Source: Eurosta solidaginis
Taxonomy: Eukaryota > Arthropoda > Insecta > Diptera > Tephritidae
Length of the DNA: 64,000 nt
Direction: 5' to 3'
NCBI RefSeq assembly: GCF_040869045.1
Contig: NC_090319.1
Span: 13,224,314-13,288,313, forward strand
Part shown: positions 22,747 to 33,593 of the stretch, one piece after another
Numbering within the stretch: position 1 is the stretch's first letter
Layout of the letters: the number at the start of each line of letters is the position of its first letter
Notes under the pieces: generated by a model
What the model saw: only the letters and a program-made list of their open reading frames with translations
Told to the model about the DNA's origin: nothing
The model's database searches: none
Made by a program: the position numbers and the translations under genes

Positions 22747-22850
22747 ATTTATCGATTCTGCCTCTATTGCGAGCATTTCAACAAGGTGCGCTTAGCTTTG
22801 ACCTAATCTTCATCGCCGTACAACAACTTTGGATCTTCGCATTTACCTGA

Positions 22851-23202
22851 TGCCGTGGTGTGGTGGTTGCATGCTACGCCTGCGAAATGGAAAGCTCTGG
22901 CTCCAAGGCCCGAAAAAATCAATATGAAAATCTTTTGAAAGAAGTTTTTTCAATTAGAAACATAATTTCTCTGCAAAGTGGCTCCTCGGCAGTGGTTTTG
23001 CAAATACTTCCAGTGTATTTCTGCCATGAAAAGCTTCTCGGCAAAAATTCATCTCATTGCAAATGCCGTTCAGAGTCAGTATAAAAAATGTAGGTCCGGT
23101 CACGCCAATTAGAAGACAAATTTGAAAAGTAGTACGATGCAAGTTAGAGAGAAGCTCAGCCTTAATCTTCTCGGATGTATACTGGGCCTTAAATTTATTA
23201 TA
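22851..23202 (+). mobile_element. diverged second copy of the same SINE
   Basis: Same order of blocks as the copy 450 bp upstream: GCCGTGGTGTGGTGGTTGC, AAGTGGCTCCTCGGCAGTGG, TGCAAATGCCGTTCAGAGTC, ATGTAGGTCCGGTCACGCC, GAGAAGCTCAGCCTTAATC, GGGCCTTAAATTTATT. It carries many substitutions, and the B box is destroyed (CTGGCTCCAAGGCCCG), so this copy cannot be an active source. Confidence 0.8.
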
Positions 23203-23465
23203 GTTTTTGAAGTACCTGTGGTTTAGGAGCATTTGTGCCACGTAAAAGATTACCTCCGTTGTTCCATGTATTTATATCTGTGCTAGGCGTTGCTGTTGCC
23301 TGGTTTCCTCATTTCCTCTTGCCTCAGCCTAAGCGATTCCACTCATGCCGAACCGAAAATCGATTCCTGCGCTGCTCCATAAATGACTTTCAAAGGTCGC
23401 CAGTCCTTTCAGGTAAATGAGTATGCGATTTCTAAAATAGCTTCTGATGACGTACTGTATAGAGC
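23203..23465. other. short spacer
   Basis: Between the SINE and the foldback element; no feature recognised. The frame at 23235-23420 has no domain that I know. Confidence 0.4.
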
Positions 23466-24155
23466 AAGAACCCGTGACGGCCAAACCTTTGTCATTTTAT
23501 AAAAGTTGAAATTTCGTCAGTGCATACTTCCAACTGCAACAGGATCGTTGGTCTATTATAAAACTTGAGTAATGGTGGCTTTAACAGATATCGTGCAAAA
23601 AATTTGCAGAAAAATAGACCTTTCTTTCGTCATTTTATAAAGACTGATTTTCATATATGGTCTTCGTTACGATATAAGAGGCCACTAGCCTCATTGCCAG
23701 ACACTTTCCATAGTGGCTTTGATTAGCCAGATACTTTTAACCTTTCTAAACTTCAAAGAATATCGAAGAAATTTTATACTGAAATACAAATACAAAATCT
23801 TAAAAAAGAACTTTTGAAATTTTGTTTGCCGTAAAAAACTTTCAGCTTTCATTTTATGAAAAAGTTTAGTTTTGCATTACAAAAAGTGTCTGGCTGGACA
23901 AAGTCACTAAGGAAAGTGTCTGGCAATAAGGTCAGTGGCTTCTTATATCTTGACGAAGACCATATATGAAAATCAGTCTTTATAAAATGACGAAAGAAAG
24001 GTCTATTTTTCTATAAAAATTTTGCACGATATCTGTTAAAGACACCATGACTCAAGTTTTATAATAGACCAACGATCCTGCTTCAGTTGGAAGTATGCAC
24101 TGACGAAATTTCAACATTTATAAAATGACAAAGGCCTGGCAGTCCCGGGCTCTTA
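23466..24155. mobile_element. foldback/MITE with roughly 250-bp inverted arms
   Basis: The left arm (about 23466-23720: AAGAACCCGTGACGGCC, then CCTTTGTCATTTTATAAA, TTTCGTCAGTGCATACTTCC) is mirrored by the right arm (about 23890-24155: GGAAGTATGCACTGACGAAA, TTTATAAAATGACAAAGG, CCCGGGCTCTT). Identity is high over the inner arms and drops at the outer 30 bp. A loop of roughly 170 bp separates them. I find no coding sequence and no certain target duplication, so the superfamily is open. A transcript through it would fold into a long hairpin. Confidence 0.82.
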
Positions 24156-24910
24156 GACTAGTATGTATTTTGCTATTTGGAATCTCTCCTCTAAGACAAT
24201 TAGTATACCAAATCATCTCGCGCTCTTTAAAGCTTTTTTTATATCTAAAGTACTAAGGACTACTGTCTGGGATTTGGTGATACCTGGATGATAATGTTAC
24301 TCCCTATTATTAAACTGCATGCAGCTGCAGAAGGAAGGGCCTGATTGTATGTTGAGATGTAGCGCATGCGCTCCCATTGCATAAAGACCCGTTAGAACTT
24401 CAACTTACTATTAAATTTGCCTTATGTGTGTCCAGAATGGCATACAGGACCAAAGTAGGTGTTTTCTCAAAAAACCTCCTATAAATACTTATGTATTTGG
24501 TGATTTTCGGCAAATGTGGCAACCCTTCCAGCGGTGTAAAAAAAAGCTTGGTTATTGGAAGCGTGGAGTAACAACAAAGCATTAAAGTAAAGCGGCATTT
24601 CTCCGCTGACTTTGACTGCATTAACGCACACCCAAGAAATTTAGTTTCGCTAAGAAATTTATTATGACACAGTTTTCTTAACAAACGTATTGCGACAATT
24701 GAGCTTCATGGATTTTATAGGACTCCTACGTTCTTTCACACAAGTAAGAAACCCTGCAAATCCCACGAGGCTAACTTGCCATTAGCTGCAGCAGTTATGA
24801 GCTGCTTTAATACATACCAAGTGTCGTGCTAGACCTACGGCCAGGCAGGCTCGAACACCAAAGAAAATCAATGGAGTACATGACGAAATACGACCCACAA
24901 CTCAAGCCAA
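24156..24910. other. unassigned spacer
   Basis: No gene. The minus frame at 24400-24684 (94 codons) has no domain that I recognise and no promoter context. Confidence 0.4.
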
Positions 24911-26302
24911 TTTTTTATACTCAGCTGAGCAGAGCTCACAGAGTATATTAAATTTGTTCGCATAAGGGCAATCCGTAACGGCGTAAACTAATCGAGATAG
25001 ATATAGACATCTATATATCAAAATGATCTCGGCGAAAAAAGAAATTCATTTAGCCATGTCCGTCCGTCTGTCCGTAAACACGATAACTTTAGTTAATTTT
25101 GAGGTATCTTAATGGAATTTGATATGTAAGTTCCTGGGCACTCATCTCAGATCGCTATTTAAAATGAACGAAATCGGACTATAAACATGCCCTCTTTTTC
25201 GATATCGAAAGTTTCGAAAAGCCAAAAAAAGTGCGATTATTCATTACCACAGATGGTTAAAGCGATGAAACTTGGTAGGTGGGTTGATCTTATGACGCAG
25301 AATAGAAAATTAGTAAAATTTTGGACAGTGGGCGTGGCACCGCCCACTTTTAAAAAAAGGTAATTTAAGAGTTTTGCCAGCTGTAATTTGGCAGTCGTTG
25401 AAGATATCATGATGAAATTTGGCAGGAACGTTACTATTTAGAATAAATAAAAATTAGCAAAATCGGATTACGAACACGCCCACTTTTACAAAAAAAAATT
25501 TTTAAAAAGAAAATTTTAACAAAAAATTTAATATCTTAACAGTATATGAGTAAATTATGTCAACATTCAACTCCAGTAATGATATGGTGCAACAAAATAC
25601 AAAAATGAGAGAGAAAATTTCAAAATCGGCGTGGCTCCGCCCTTTTTAATTTTATTTGTCTAGAATACTTTTAATGCCATAAGTCGAACAAAAATTTATC
25701 AATCCTTGTGAAATTTGGTAAGGATATAGGTTCTACGCCGTTAACTGTTTTCTGTGAAAATGGGCGAAATCGGATGAAGCCACGCCCAGGTTTTATACAC
25801 AGTCGACCGTCTGTCCTTCCTCTTGGCCCTTAACACGATCACTTGAGCAAAAATCGATATATCTTTACTAAACTTAGTTCACGTACTTATCTGAACTCAC
25901 TTTATCTTGGTATAAAAAATGGCCGAAATCCGACTATGACCACGCCCACTTTTTCGATATCGAAAATTTCGAAAAATGAAAAAAAAAATGCCATAATTCT
26001 ATACCAAATACGAACAAAGGGATGAAACATGGTGATTGGATTGGTTTTTTGCCGCAAAATATAACTTTGGAAAAAACTTTGTAAAATGGGTGTGACACCT
26101 ACCGAAAAGGCGTCCACCTATAGAACTATGGCCCACTCCCTTCTAAAAAACTCTTTAATACCTTCCACATTGATACCCATGTCATACAAACACATTCCAG
26201 GGTTCATTTTCCTACATGGTGATTTTCCCTTATTTGGTCTCCAAAGCTCTCAGCTTATGTAATGTTCGGTTACACCCGAACTTAGCCTTCCTTACTTGTT
26301 AA
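24911..26302 (+). mobile_element. dispersed hairpin-ended element, copy A
   Basis: Starts TTTTATACTCAGCTGAGCAG (contains the palindrome CTCAGCTGAG), runs through GCCATGTCCGTCCGTCTGTC and repeated CACGCCCACTTTTTCGATAT blocks, and ends with GTTCGGTTACACCCGAAC (a GTTCGG/CCGAAC stem-loop) then TTAGCCTTCCTTACTTG. It codes for nothing. Three other pieces occur in this window (27990-28480, 28505-31966 inverted, 58180-58430). I recognise this as a very common fruit-fly dispersed repeat. A terminal hairpin without inverted repeats would suit a rolling-circle (Helentron/DINE-like) mechanism, but that is inference. Confidence 0.8.
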
Positions 26303-27989
26303 TCTTTTCTTTATTATCTTCTTGCGGTCTGGCGTAGCGCCTGCATGTGCTTCCTACTTTTAATTTTTGCTTTTTCCTTCATCTTCTTTTTACTCCTCTT
26401 TTGCCGCAAAAATTTATGCTGCACTGAATTTTTGAGTGATGATTGTCATAAAAAAAATTAGCGTCTGCTGAGGTTTATCCACAGCTTTACCCTAAAATTT
26501 TGCTAATAAAACAAAAACCGAAAATGTCCACACTTAACGGAAGCTAAAATAATTTTGTGATTTATTCTTTCGCTTATTTACTTAAGACCATCTTTAGTTA
26601 CCTCTTAATTCGTCTTTATTTTATTTTATGAGAAATGAACAGATTTTGGATTTTATGTGAATGAGTGGCTGGAAAGTATCCATCTCGTGTTATGTGATTA
26701 ATTACGGAAGTGGGGGAAATGCATTACTATTTATGATACTTAAGGATAGCCCAGGATGTATCTCCATGTGTTGGCGCAGGGTTTGGCTATTAGCTGGTTA
26801 TGATTAAACGGTATCAAAACTGGCATAACACCCGACACGAACTATATCAAGGCACAAAACGTAAAATATCGTTCGAGGGAGCAATACGAGGAAAGCTTAG
26901 ACAGAGGTAGAGACGTTCTAGTCTCCAGATTAGGCTAGAAAAGGGAAAAAGCATCTCGGACCCTCCAGTCTAATCGACCACCTGATACTTTAAATGGCTT
27001 CCATGTGGAAGTCTATGCTATAGAGAGATCAGCTAGGACAGTCCATTTTCAGATGCCTATCAAATGGTCTTTGTTGAGAGCCAGGCTTCCTCATATAATC
27101 TAACTTGACAAAATCGGAAGGGAATAAATTTGCTGATGAAGTGACGGTGAAATGTTGGGAAATAACTATAATTAGATGGAGAGCTCTGTAGGGCCACCAC
27201 TGCATTAGGTTCTAAGGTTATTCACAGAATATACTTTAAAGACAAATCGACTTGTTGCGTATCAACCGGGCTGATTGCAATGTTTGACGGTCCTTACTCC
27301 CATCCTTGAATAGGAAAGGAACAAACTTCCTTCTCACATTAAACATTGCTGCAATGAGATTGCTTACGGTCGTCAACATAATTTTGAGCATGCTTTTGCA
27401 GCGATGCGTCGGCTGATGCGTACACCAACGAGCTTCCTCTTCAGAAACTACCTGTGTAGGTAAGGCGGCTCTTACTGAAGTTCATATGGGGGTTTTATTG
27501 AAGACTATATATGAACTATGTGGTTAACCGGATTTTCTTCCTGTACTCAATGAGTGTAGAAAGATCCCTTCGATGCCTTTTCAAACTAATAAATTAGAGG
27601 GACCTATTTTGGAGTCCTCAACCACTGCCAAAATTAATGAAACTTCTTGTCTCTAGTGGTCACCATGGTGCTCTGCTCACCACATTGAAGGTTCTAAGTT
27701 GAAGGGCCAAGAAAAGCAACATCAAAAATTTAGAGAGTGGTTCTAAAAGGGATCTCCTACCGTCCCGCAAGTTTCTCAGAGAAATTAATAAAAAAATAAA
27801 AAAAAAATTTTAAGTTAAACGGTTTTATTGAAATTAATACTTACATGAAGTAATAATAACACTTAAAGCTAGCACATAATTAGGTAGGTCCTGGGTACTA
27901 GTCGTCACACTCCTCACCAATCTAGGGCATTGATAAGACAATTAAATAAAAGCGTTGGGCGCATGAAATTTCTAAAAGTGTGAGGCGTA
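26303..27989. other. unassigned stretch, no gene supported
   Basis: About 1.7 kb between two copies of the hairpin-ended element. Some text (for example around 26780-27130 and 27240-27460) has a GC level and style suggesting old LINE coding, but I cannot align it to a motif. There is no open frame of useful length. Confidence 0.35.
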
Positions 27990-28480
27990 GCATAACTTGA
28001 TTAAGGTTCAGTTGGTCTTAATTATGACTATCAATAGATGACACTAAAATTTTTCAAAATGGGTGTGGCACCGCCCCTTTTATGACTAAGCAATTTTCTA
28101 TGTTTCGTGAGCCATAACTCGAAGAAAAATTAACATATCGTAATGAAATTGTGTACACATATTTTGCTTATAGCGGAAAATATTTCTAGTAAAAATAGAC
28201 GGAAGCGGTTAAAGGCCACGGCAACTTTTATATAAAACAAGTTTAAAATGATCGTAGACCAGAATAATAAGCTATAACTTAGCAAAAAATAATTTTGAAT
28301 CAATGATATTTCACTTATCAAGTTTTATTGTAAGAGGAAATGGGGAGACATTTTTTTTTAAACGGGCGGTGCCACGTGTTATGTAGAAAAGTAATTTATT
28401 TGAAATGAAATGTACAACTGAAGCTCACGCTGAGTATATAATGTTCGGTTACACCCGAACTTAGACACCTTTACTTGTTT
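27990..28480 (+). mobile_element. dispersed hairpin-ended element, partial diverged copy
   Basis: Contains AAAATGGGTGTGGCACCGCCCC, a second CGGGCGGTGCCACG block, and the characteristic end AATGTTCGGTTACACCCGAACTTAG near 28440-28465 with CTTTACTTG. The 5' part is missing or unrecognisable. Confidence 0.7.
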
Positions 28481-29539
28481 TTGTGTAAGATTAATAGAAT
28501 GCAAATTTTTCAATCGTAATCTTAATCGTTAATGAGGATTTTAAAAGGGCGTGGGCTTAGTTCTAAAGGTGGACGCCCTTTCGAGATATCGCCATAAAGG
28601 TGGACCAGGGGTGACTCTTTAATGTATTTGTACGATATCGGTATCAAATTAAAGGTATTAATGAGGGTTTTAAAAGGGAGTGGTGGTAGTTGTATATGTG
28701 TAGGCATTTTCGAGATATCGACCATAATGTTGAGCAGGGTGACCCTAGAACATCATCGCTCAGGCACCGCTAATTTATTTATATATGTAATACCACGAAC
28801 AGTATTCCTGCCATGATTCCAATGGCTTTTGATTTCGCTCTGCAGAACTTTTTCATTTTCTTCTACTAAATATGGTAGGTGTCACACCCATTTTACAAAG
28901 TTTTTTCTAAAGTTATATTTTGCGTGAATAAACCAATCCAATCACCATGTTCCATCCCTTTTTTCGTATTTGGTATAGAATTATGGCATTTTTTTCATTT
29001 TTAGAAATTTTCGATATCGAAAAAGTGGGCGTGGTCATAGTCGGATTTCGGACATTTTTTATACCAATACAAAGAGAGTTCAGATAAGTACGTGAACTGA
29101 GTTTAGTAAAGATATATCGATTTTTGCTCAATTTATCGTGTTAACGGCCGAGCGGAAGGACAGACGGTCGACAGTATATAAGAACTGCGCGTGGCTTCAA
29201 ACGATTTCGCCCTTTTTCACGGAAAACAGTTATCGTCCTAGAATCTAAGCCCCTACCAAATTTCACAAGATTGGTAAATTTTTGTTCGACTTATGGCATT
29301 AAAAGTATTCTAGACTAATTAAATGAAAAAGGGCGGAGCCACACCCATTTTGAAATTTTCTTTTATTTTTGTATTTTATTGCACAATATCATTAATGGAG
29401 TTGAACGTTGACATAATCTAATATATAAAATTCTTCTGTCACGGTTTTAGAGGCTGAACTCCTCCGAAACGGCTGAACCGATTCTCATGAAATTTTGTGA
29501 GCATATTGGGTAGGTCTGAGAATCGGCCAACGTCTACCT

Positions 29540-30790
29540 TTTTTTTCGCTACGTGTCTAGGGTCTTGAGATCAAAACGTGGACCGGGTACCCCTAGAATG
29601 TGTTTATACAATATGGATATCAAATGAAAGCTGTTGATGAGTGCTATAGTACAGGATAATTTTCATGCAGCTAGGAGGCTAGGGTCTCGATATATAGCCC
29701 AAAACGTGGACCCGGGTCCCCTTAGAATGTGCTTATACAATATGGATATCAAATGAAAGCTGTTGATGAGTTCTATAGTACAGGATAATTTTCATACAAC
29801 TAGGAGGCTAGGGTCTTGAGATATACCCCAAAACGTGGACCCGGGTCCCCTTAGAATTTGTTTTATACAATATGGATATGAAATGAAAGCTGTTGATGAG
29901 TGCTATAGTACAGGATAATTTTCATACAACTGGGAGGCTAGGGTCTCGAGATATAGCCCAAAACGTGGACCCGGGTACCCCTAGAATGTGTTTATTCAAT
30001 ATGGATATCAAATGAAAGCTGTTGATGAGTGCTATAGTACAGGATAATTCTCATACAACTGGGAGGCCAGGGTCTCGAGATATAGCCCAAAACGTGGACC
30101 CGGGTCCCCTTAGAATGTGTTTCTACAATGTGGATATCATATGAAAGCTGTTGATGAGTGCTATAGTACAGGATAATTTTCATACAACTGGGAGGTTAGG
30201 GTCTCGAGATATAGCCCAAAACGTGGACCCGGATACACCTAGAATGTGTTTTTACATTATGGGTATCAAATTGAAGCTGTTGATGTATGCTTTAGTACAG
30301 AGTAAGTTTTACACCGCTGGGTGACTACGGTCTCGGGATATAAGCCAAAACATGGACACGGGTACCCCTAGAAGGTGTTTTTATATTATGATTATCACAT
30401 TGATGTTGTTAGTGAGTTCTATAGTACAGGATAATTTTCATACAACTGGGAGGTTAGGGTCTCGAGATATAGCCCAAAACGTGGACCCGGATACACCTAG
30501 AATGTGTTTTTACATTATGGGTATCAAATTGAAGCTGTTGATGTATGCTTTAGTACAGAGTAAGTTTTACACCGCTGGGTGACTACGGCCTCGAGATATA
30601 AGCCAAAACATGGACCCGGATACACCTAGAATGTGTTTTTATATTATGGGTATCACATTGATGTGTTTGATGTGTGCTATAATACAGAGTAAGTTTTAGG
30701 GTCTCGAAATATAGGCCAAAACATGGACCCGGATACCGCTAGAATGTGTGTGTATTATGGATATCAAATGAAAGCTGTTGCTGAGAGCTC
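29540..30790 (+). repeat. roughly 129-bp tandem repeats inside the Helitron
   Basis: The phrase AACGTGGACCCGGGT recurs at spacings of 127-130 bp (GTGGA at 29579, 29706, 29835, 29965, 30094) and continues with variants to about 30790. Each unit has CTAGGGTCTCGAGATATAG, AGAATGTGTTTATACAATAT, ATCAAATGAAAGCTGTTGAT and CTATAGTACAGGATAATTTT. A two-unit block of about 258 bp (30165-30330) is repeated at 30420-30590, showing recent duplication of a pair. Confidence 0.9.
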
Positions 30791-30989
30791 TGAAGTTCAT
30801 TGTGATATTCGATTTAGTCGCATCAACCTGGCAAAACTGATAAATATGCATGCGAAGCCGAGAAAAGACATGAATTAATAATACCCACGTACCTATTTGC
30901 ATACGTCCTATTCGATTTGCCTGAAATTTCGTATATAAATTTGCCTATATTAGTATTTACGATGCTTTTTGCCGGGAAGTATAATAGAG

Positions 30990-31075
30990 ACGGACTGGGA
31001 CTGGGATTAGGACTAGGACTGGGACTGAGACTGAGACTCGGAGGGGGACTGGGACTGAGACTCGGAATGGGACTG
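30990..31075. repeat. (GGGACT)n-type microsatellite
   Basis: Imperfect hexanucleotide run of GGGACT, with GAGACT and GGATTA variants, inside the Helitron near its 3' end. It encodes Gly-Leu runs in one frame, which is an artefact of the repeat. Confidence 0.85.
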
Positions 31076-31966
31076 GAACAAAATACATACCACCCTCTGG
31101 GACTGGCAATAAGAGATGAGGAAGAAGGAGAAAAACTTGAGAGAAGAGAAAATAGAGAAGGAGACTTAGAAAGAGATAGAATGAGACGAAGATGGAGATG
31201 AAGCGAAAAAGACGGAGGGAGGAGATTAGGAAAAAGTGTAGAAGGGTAGAGCAGAGTTAGACGGAAAAATCTTATTAAAATGTATGCAGATAGGCCGAAT
31301 TTAGGGCAGAACAACGGCTGCCGGGTATGCTAGTTTACTTATATACTGTAAAGATATTAACTTTTTTGTTAAAATTTGAATAAAAAATTTTTTTTTAAAG
31401 TGGGCGTGGTCGTTCTCCGATTTTGCAAATTCTTATTAGGCATACATATAGCAATAGGAGTTATGTTCCTGCCAAATTTCATCATGATATCTTCAACGAC
31501 TGTCAAATTACAGCTTGCAAAACTTTTAAATTACCTTTTTTTAAAAGTGGGCGGTGCCACGCCCATTGTCCAAAATTTTACTAATTTTCTATTCTGCATC
31601 ATAAGTTCAACTCACCTACCAAGTTTCATTGCTTTATCCGTATTTGGTAATGAATTATCGCACTATTTCGGTTTTTCGAAATTTTCGATATCGAAAAAGT
31701 GGACGTGGTTATAGTCCGATATCGTTCATTTTAAATAGTGATGTGAGATGGATGCCCAGGAACCTACATACGAAATTTCATCAAGATACCTCAAAATTTA
31801 CTCAAGTTACGGTCAGGACGGGCATGGCTCCATCAAATTTTTTTCGGTACAGATAATTTTGATATATGGAAGACTATATCTATCTCGATTCCTTTTTACC
31901 TGTACAACCAACCGTTATCCAATCAAATTTAATATACTCTGTCAGCTCTGCTCAACTGAGTATAAT

Positions 31967-32606
31967 AATAACATTATTATTAAAACATTAATAAGTTTAT
32001 GGAATCGAATTAGCCCGTAAAATATATCTATACATTTTTTTTGAAGTAAAGAATTCTAAATCTGTGTAGAAATGTCAAAAGGATTTTTTTTTCTTCTGCA
32101 ATTTTAAAATGCCTATTTTTAAAGAATTTTTGAACATTAGTTGCGACATAAGCTGTTATTTCGAAATAGCAAAGCCTTTCACTAAAGAAGTTTAATTATA
32201 GTTGGGTTTAAGATTTTGGTTTATTTAATAAATATTGTCATTTTCAAAATGTAGCAAGTCATTTCGCTTTTATTTTCTGTTTCCTTGACCTGATATTAGA
32301 TAAGTGTGGCAAGTGTGCGATTTCCAGGTTAGTTTTGTTTTAGTCGGAGACTACGGAAATCATGGTAGGGAGGGCGATTGTTGCAACAATACTGAAACCA
32401 ATGCGTCATCAAGACTTATAAGTCAACGTAGGTATCCGCTTTACTTTAAGTATATTTTTCTTTTCCCTTGGCACGTTAAATAAAATAATTGTGCTGTAGT
32501 GTGAGCTGACAGCGAAAGGTAAGAGCAAAAACTCCATCCCGTTAGCCAACGAGCAAAAGCCGGATTTACAGACGTGCAACCGCTCCCTACTTTTTGCATA
32601 CACTGT
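31967..32606. other. unassigned spacer upstream of the duplicated block
   Basis: No gene recognised; a 72-codon minus frame at 32409-32627 has no domain. This is the last non-duplicated DNA before the 426-bp tandem pair that leads into the secreted-protein gene. Confidence 0.4.
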
Positions 32607-33458
32607 GCTTACCAACAAACATTGCAAGCTACAATTACCTCAAAATTCAATGCGTCCCCAGCTAGCAACTGAGCATAGACCTATGGCATACGCTAACGGT
32701 AATTAGTTCACACCAAATATTTTGCTTATTAAACTTAAATAACATCTGGCTGTCATGTGATGTTTATCAGTAATTCCTTTATTTATTGAACTGAAAAGCA
32801 AACAAAACAATAGCTAACAAATTATTAATTAACGTTTTTATTGTGTCGTGTAAATAAAAAACAAGCAAACATTGTTTTTTCAAGTTATCAGAGAATCGTA
32901 TGAAAATTAACTTCAAAATTAAAGCTAAATCTGTTTAAAGCAAATGCTAATATTTTTTATTTAATTGACTCATTGTTTTGCAATCTTAATTAAACAGTCT
33001 TAATGAATAGACAAACAAATTTCAATACGTTTGCTTACCAAAAAACATTGCAAGCTACAATTACCTCAAAATTCAATGCGTCCCCAGCTAGCAACTGAGC
33101 ATAGACCTATGGCATACGCTAACGGTAATTAGTCTACACCAAATATTTTGCTTATTAAACTTAAATAACATCTGGCTGTCATGTGATGTTTATCAGTAAT
33201 TCCTTTATTTATTGAACTGAAAAGCAAACAAAACAATAGCTAACAAATTATTAATTAACGTTTTTATTGTGTCGTGTAAATAAAAAACAAGCAAACATTG
33301 TTTTTTCAAGTTATCAGAGAATCGTATGAAAATTAACTTCAAAATTAAAGCTAAATCTGTTTAAAGCAAATGCTAGTATTTATTATTTAATTGACTCATT
33401 GTTTTGCAATCTTAATTAAACAGTCTTAATGAATAGACAAACAAATTTCAATACGTTT
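32607..33458 (+). repeat. 426-bp tandem duplication upstream of the secreted-protein gene
   Basis: 32607-33032 and 33033-33458 are near-identical direct copies of 426 bp with only a handful of differences (AACAAACATT/AAAAAACATT, TTAGTTCACACC/TTAGTCTACACC, AATATTTTTTATT/AGTATTTATTATT). Both hold GTTTATCAGTAATTCC and CAAGTTATCAGAGAATC (GATA-type TTATCA), and AAGCAAACA motifs (forkhead-like). The second copy ends 61 bp before the TATA box at 33520, so the duplication doubles whatever promoter-proximal control lies there. A regulatory role is inference. Confidence 0.95.
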
Positions 33459-33519
33459 ATATGTATCTTTTCCAAGTTAATTCTTTTGTGCGCATAATAT
33501 TTGGAGTAATAATTTTTCG

Positions 33520-33552
33520 TATAAAAGGACCGTTGGTGTCAAGCCTTTCACA
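33520..33552 (+). promoter_or_regulatory. TATA promoter of the secreted-protein gene
   Basis: TATAAAAG at 33520-33527 is followed about 30 bp later by TTCACAGTTT, a fair initiator, which puts the start of transcription near 33550 and gives a 5' leader of about 43 nt. The leader ends AAATAAAAATGG, a good fly translation-start context. Confidence 0.8.
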
Positions 33553-33593
33553 GTTTTATATTCAACTTCGATTAACTTTGTCTTTAAATAAAA

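Larger units (their letters stand above)
29417..31333 (+). mobile_element. non-autonomous Helitron, complete, with verified empty site
   Basis: The left end TCTAATATATAAAATTCTTC follows a host A. The right end is GCTAG followed by a host T. A stem-loop GGCAG-8 nt-CTGCC at 31305-31322 stands 11 nt before the end. These are the three structural marks of a Helitron (5'-TC, 3'-CTAG with a nearby hairpin, insertion between A and T without duplication). Removing 1917 bp restores GACATAA|TTTACTTA, which matches copy A of the host element (complement of 25551-25561). No replication-initiator/helicase frame is present. The interior is mostly the 129-bp tandem units and a GGGACT microsatellite. Open frames here, including the 163-codon minus frame at 30823-31314, come from the simple repeat. 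Confidence 0.93.
28505..31966 (-). mobile_element. dispersed hairpin-ended element, copy B, split by a Helitron
   Basis: Reverse-complement relative of copy A in two blocks, 28505-29416 and 31334-31966, ending at CTGCTCAACTGAGTATA, the complement of the element's start. Key landmarks are AAAAGTGGGCGTGGTCATAGTC near 29020 and CAGACGGTCGACAGTATATA near 29160. The two blocks join exactly across the Helitron when compared with copy A. Relative to copy A it also keeps extra text at its 3' part (28505-28880: several GTGGACC/GATATCG/TTTTAAAAGGG units) that copy A has lost, so copy A carries an internal deletion. Frames within are not genes. Confidence 0.8.

Noticed and set aside
30823..31314. 163-codon minus frame rich in Ser, Pro and Leu, and its plus-strand partner of 94 codons with Gly-Leu runs
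   Set aside because: Both read the GGGACT microsatellite and its purine-rich flank inside the Helitron; composition alone keeps them open.
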